Below, in pieces: positions 5,310 through 6,549 of a stretch of 6,549 nucleotides of DNA. Location: the NCBI GenBank assembly GCA_030916665.1, contig JAUPWC010000445.1, positions 1 through 6,549 on the forward strand. The letters are read 5' to 3'. The DNA comes from Verrucomicrobiota bacterium. GTDB taxonomy: Bacteria > Verrucomicrobiota > Verrucomicrobiia > Opitutales > Opitutaceae. The translations under genes and the position numbers were made by a program. Numbering within the stretch: the stretch's first letter is position 1; each line of letters begins with the position of its first letter. Below the pieces are notes generated by a model. That model was not told the origin of the DNA and ran no database searches. It worked only from the letters and a program-made list of their open reading frames with translations.

Positions 5310-6179
5310 CTACTTGTTGTTGCCGGTGCCGAGGCCCTTGACGGCGACCTCCAGCTCATCAGCGCCCGGCTGCACCGCGGTGTCCAGGGAGCGGCGGGCC
5401 ACCTCGATGGCGGTGAGCGGGGCCAGCCCCTTGGCGAAGCCCGCCACGGCGTGCATGATGCAGTTGAAGCAGAGCATCTCGGAGGCGTTGTTGGAGCGGA
5501 CGCGAACGGCCAGCGGATTGACGAAGCCGTAGGCGCAGAAAATCCCCAGCATCGTGCCGGTCAGCGCGGCGGCGACTTTTTCGCCGACGACCTCGGGGCC
5601 TTCGGCGATGGCGGACATGGTGTTGATGATGCCGAGCACGGCGGCCACGATGCCGATGGCGGGGAGCGAGTCGCCGATCATCTGCATGGCGTGCACGGGA
5701 TGATCCATCTCGAGCTCCTTGGCCTTCAGCTCCGCGACCATCAGGTCCTCGAGCTGGTCGGGCTTGATCTTGCCGTCGATCACGGGCTTGAGGCCGTTGA
5801 TGATGAACTTCCGGCGCTCCTCGTGGTTGAGCACGCTCGGGTAACGCTTGAAGAGGGCGCTTTGCATCGGATCCATGACGTGCTCCTCGAGCGCGATGAG
5901 CCCGTTGCGGCGGCCGGTCATGAAAAGCTCATAGAGCAGCTTCAGGATGTCGAAAAACTCGGCCTTGCCCGTGGGCTTGCCGAACATGGCACCCTGCACC
6001 TTGTGGATGATCTCCTTGATGACGTGCATCGGCGTCGCGATGATCAACACGCCTGCGGCGATGCCAAGAATCACGATGAATTCCGAGAGATGCAGGAGCA
6101 CCCCCGGATGCCCGCCAGCATACATGAACCCCCCGATGGTGGCGGCGAAAACGACGGCGGCTCCGACGAGGATCAGCAT
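5310..6179 (-). CDS. motA: Flagellar motor stator protein MotA
   Basis: Starting at the ATG at 6179 gives 289 residues (MLILVGAAVVFAATIGGFMY and onward). A GTG at 6206 would add nine residues, but with the 6179 start the functional positions carry exactly the E. coli MotA numbers: Arg90 and Glu98 in the cytoplasmic loop (RRNGLIALEE), which contact the rotor protein FliG, Pro173 in GDSLPAIGIVAAVLG, and Pro222 in YGFVNPLA, both needed for torque generation. Four membrane segments are evident, at about residues 1-20, 32-52, 168-190 and 202-222. The large cytoplasmic loop lies between the second and third. Five MotA and two MotB subunits form the stator in known systems. It is followed 12 nt later by motB, surely in one transcript. 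No ribosome binding site stands out. Confidence 0.97.
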   Translation of the reverse strand: MLILVGAAVVFAATIGGFMYAGGHPGVLLHLSEFIVILGIAAGVLIIATPMHVIKEIIHKVQGAMFGKPTGKAEFFDILKLLYELFMTGRRNGLIALEEHVMDPMQSALFKRYPSVLNHEERRKFIINGLKPVIDGKIKPDQLEDLMVAELKAKELEMDHPVHAMQMIGDSLPAIGIVAAVLGIINTMSAIAEGPEVVGEKVAAALTGTMLGIFCAYGFVNPLAVRVRSNNASEMLCFNCIMHAVAGFAKGLAPLTAIEVARRSLDTAVQPGADELEVAVKGLGTGNNK

Positions 6180-6196
6180 GGCGGGTGAGAGAGTCC

Positions 6197-6223
6197 ACGG
6201 GACCACAAGCCACGGACCACGGA
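6197..6223. repeat. Degenerate short tandem repeat (ccacggac-like) ahead of motA
   Basis: About three to four imperfect copies of an 8-nt unit, of the types ccacggga, ccacaagc, cacgga and ccacggac, run through the fliA-motA gap just before the motA start. Further along, at 6283-6308, a second low-complexity run made of gtctctg, gtctgtt and gtctgtt units appears. Both are directly visible and unlike the flanking genes. Confidence 0.5.
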
Positions 6224-6238
6224 CTTGGGAACCAAGTC
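6222..6238. other. 7-bp hairpin between fliA and motA
   Basis: GACTTGG (6222-6228), loop GAA, CCAAGTC (6232-6238) is a perfect inverted repeat with a three-base loop. On the motA strand it lies about 43 nt before the start and has no following T-run, so it is not a good terminator. It may act as an mRNA processing or stability element separating the levels of FliA and MotAB, or as an operator. The function is inference. Confidence 0.4.
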
Positions 6239-6318
6239 TTGGGCGGATTGCGTGTCAGTTGGTCTGGCCGTGATCATGCGTCGATGGTCTCTGGTCTGTT
6301 GTCTGTTGCAGCGGTCGC

Positions 6319-6549
6319 TTATTTGTTGCGGGCACGCCCCAGGAAACCGCGCAGGCCCAGGATGGTCTGCGAGTGAATCTGGCAAATGCGGGATTCCGTC
6401 AGGCCAAAGACTTCGGCGATTTCGGCGAGACGCATGTTTTCAAAGTAATACATGGCGAGTATCTTCCGGGGTATATCGGGCAGATCGGCCATCCTTTGAG
6501 TGAGAAGTTTTAACAACTCCTCCTTCTCGAGGTTTTCGCGGCCCGTCAC
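6319..6549 (-). CDS. fliA: Flagellar sigma factor FliA (sigma-28), C-terminal part only
   Basis: The frame is open from the right edge to the TAA at 6319-6321, giving 76 or 77 C-terminal residues; the start lies beyond the window. What is seen is sigma-70 region 4: MADLPDIPRKILAMYYFENM, then RLAEIAEVFGLTESRICQIH, ending SQTILGLRGFL. The phrase TESRICQIHSQ in the recognition helix is the hallmark of the FliA/WhiG group, as opposed to RpoD or ECF sigmas. It directs RNA polymerase to late flagellar genes. It is the first visible gene of the minus-strand motility block and is separated from motA by 139 nt. In that gap I looked for the sigma-28 promoter pattern (TAAA, about 15 nt, GCCGATAA) and saw none, so motAB are probably read through from upstream. 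Identity is strong despite truncation. Confidence 0.92.
   Translation of the reverse strand: MTGRENLEKEELLKLLTQRMADLPDIPRKILAMYYFENMRLAEIAEVFGLTESRICQIHSQTILGLRGFLGRARNK

Noticed and set aside
5286..6188. 300-codon open frame on the plus strand opposite motA
   Set aside because: It is the antisense shadow of motA, rich in His, Asp and Gly from reverse-complemented codons, with no domain pattern.
6180..6318. Sigma-28 promoter for motAB
   Set aside because: No TAAA followed about 15 nt later by GCCGATAA is present on the minus strand; read-through from upstream is simpler.
1..6549. CRISPR array, tRNA or insertion sequence
   Set aside because: No regularly spaced identical repeats, no cloverleaf with a CCA-type acceptor, and no transposase-like frame or paired terminal inverted repeats were found by eye.

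Overview
The window is high-GC DNA (roughly 63-65% G+C by eye) with strongly G/C-ending codons. It looks like a chromosomal segment of a flagellated member of the Verrucomicrobiota, perhaps near Opitutaceae. That placement is inference from gene mix and composition: a DUF1080 secreted protein, a nucleoredoxin-like thioredoxin, several small exported orphan proteins, and a sigma-28/motA/motB block. No rRNA or other phylogenetic marker is present.

Layout from left to right. Positions 1-663 (+) carry the 3' part of a thioredoxin-fold protein that runs into a TonB-C-like domain. It converges on a secreted DUF1080 (3-keto-disaccharide hydrolase-like) gene at 797-1564 (-). Upstream of that, on the same strand, is a small putative lipoprotein at 1747-2232 (-). 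A toxin-first RelE/ParE-type toxin-antitoxin pair follows at 2496-2922 (-), its two genes overlapping by 17 nt. Next is a gene-free, hairpin-rich stretch of about 400 bp, including a terminator-like structure at 3008-3040 and a decayed-repeat look. A small secreted protein of unknown function lies at 3321-3710 (+).

Positions 3711-4242 hold no confident gene, but the minus strand has protein-like stretches in alternating frames.

Positions 4261-6549 are a minus-strand motility block in the order fliA (3' end only), motA, motB, and a 72-codon gene with a Cys-x-Cys motif that starts 2 nt after the motB stop. FliA is the flagellar sigma factor. MotA and MotB form the stator that couples ion flow to flagellar rotation. 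The stator pair is of the enterobacterial type: MotA has Arg90, Glu98, Pro173 and Pro222 at the same numbers as E. coli MotA, and MotB has the membrane Asp and an OmpA-like peptidoglycan-binding domain. A GC-rich hairpin directly after the small gene may mark the end of this transcription unit.

I found no clear CRISPR array, tRNA, insertion sequence or phage gene. The items most worth following up are the small Cys protein coupled to motB, the thioredoxin/TonB-C fusion, the frame-switching region at about 3745-4188, and the unexplained plus-strand terminator-like hairpin at 3008.
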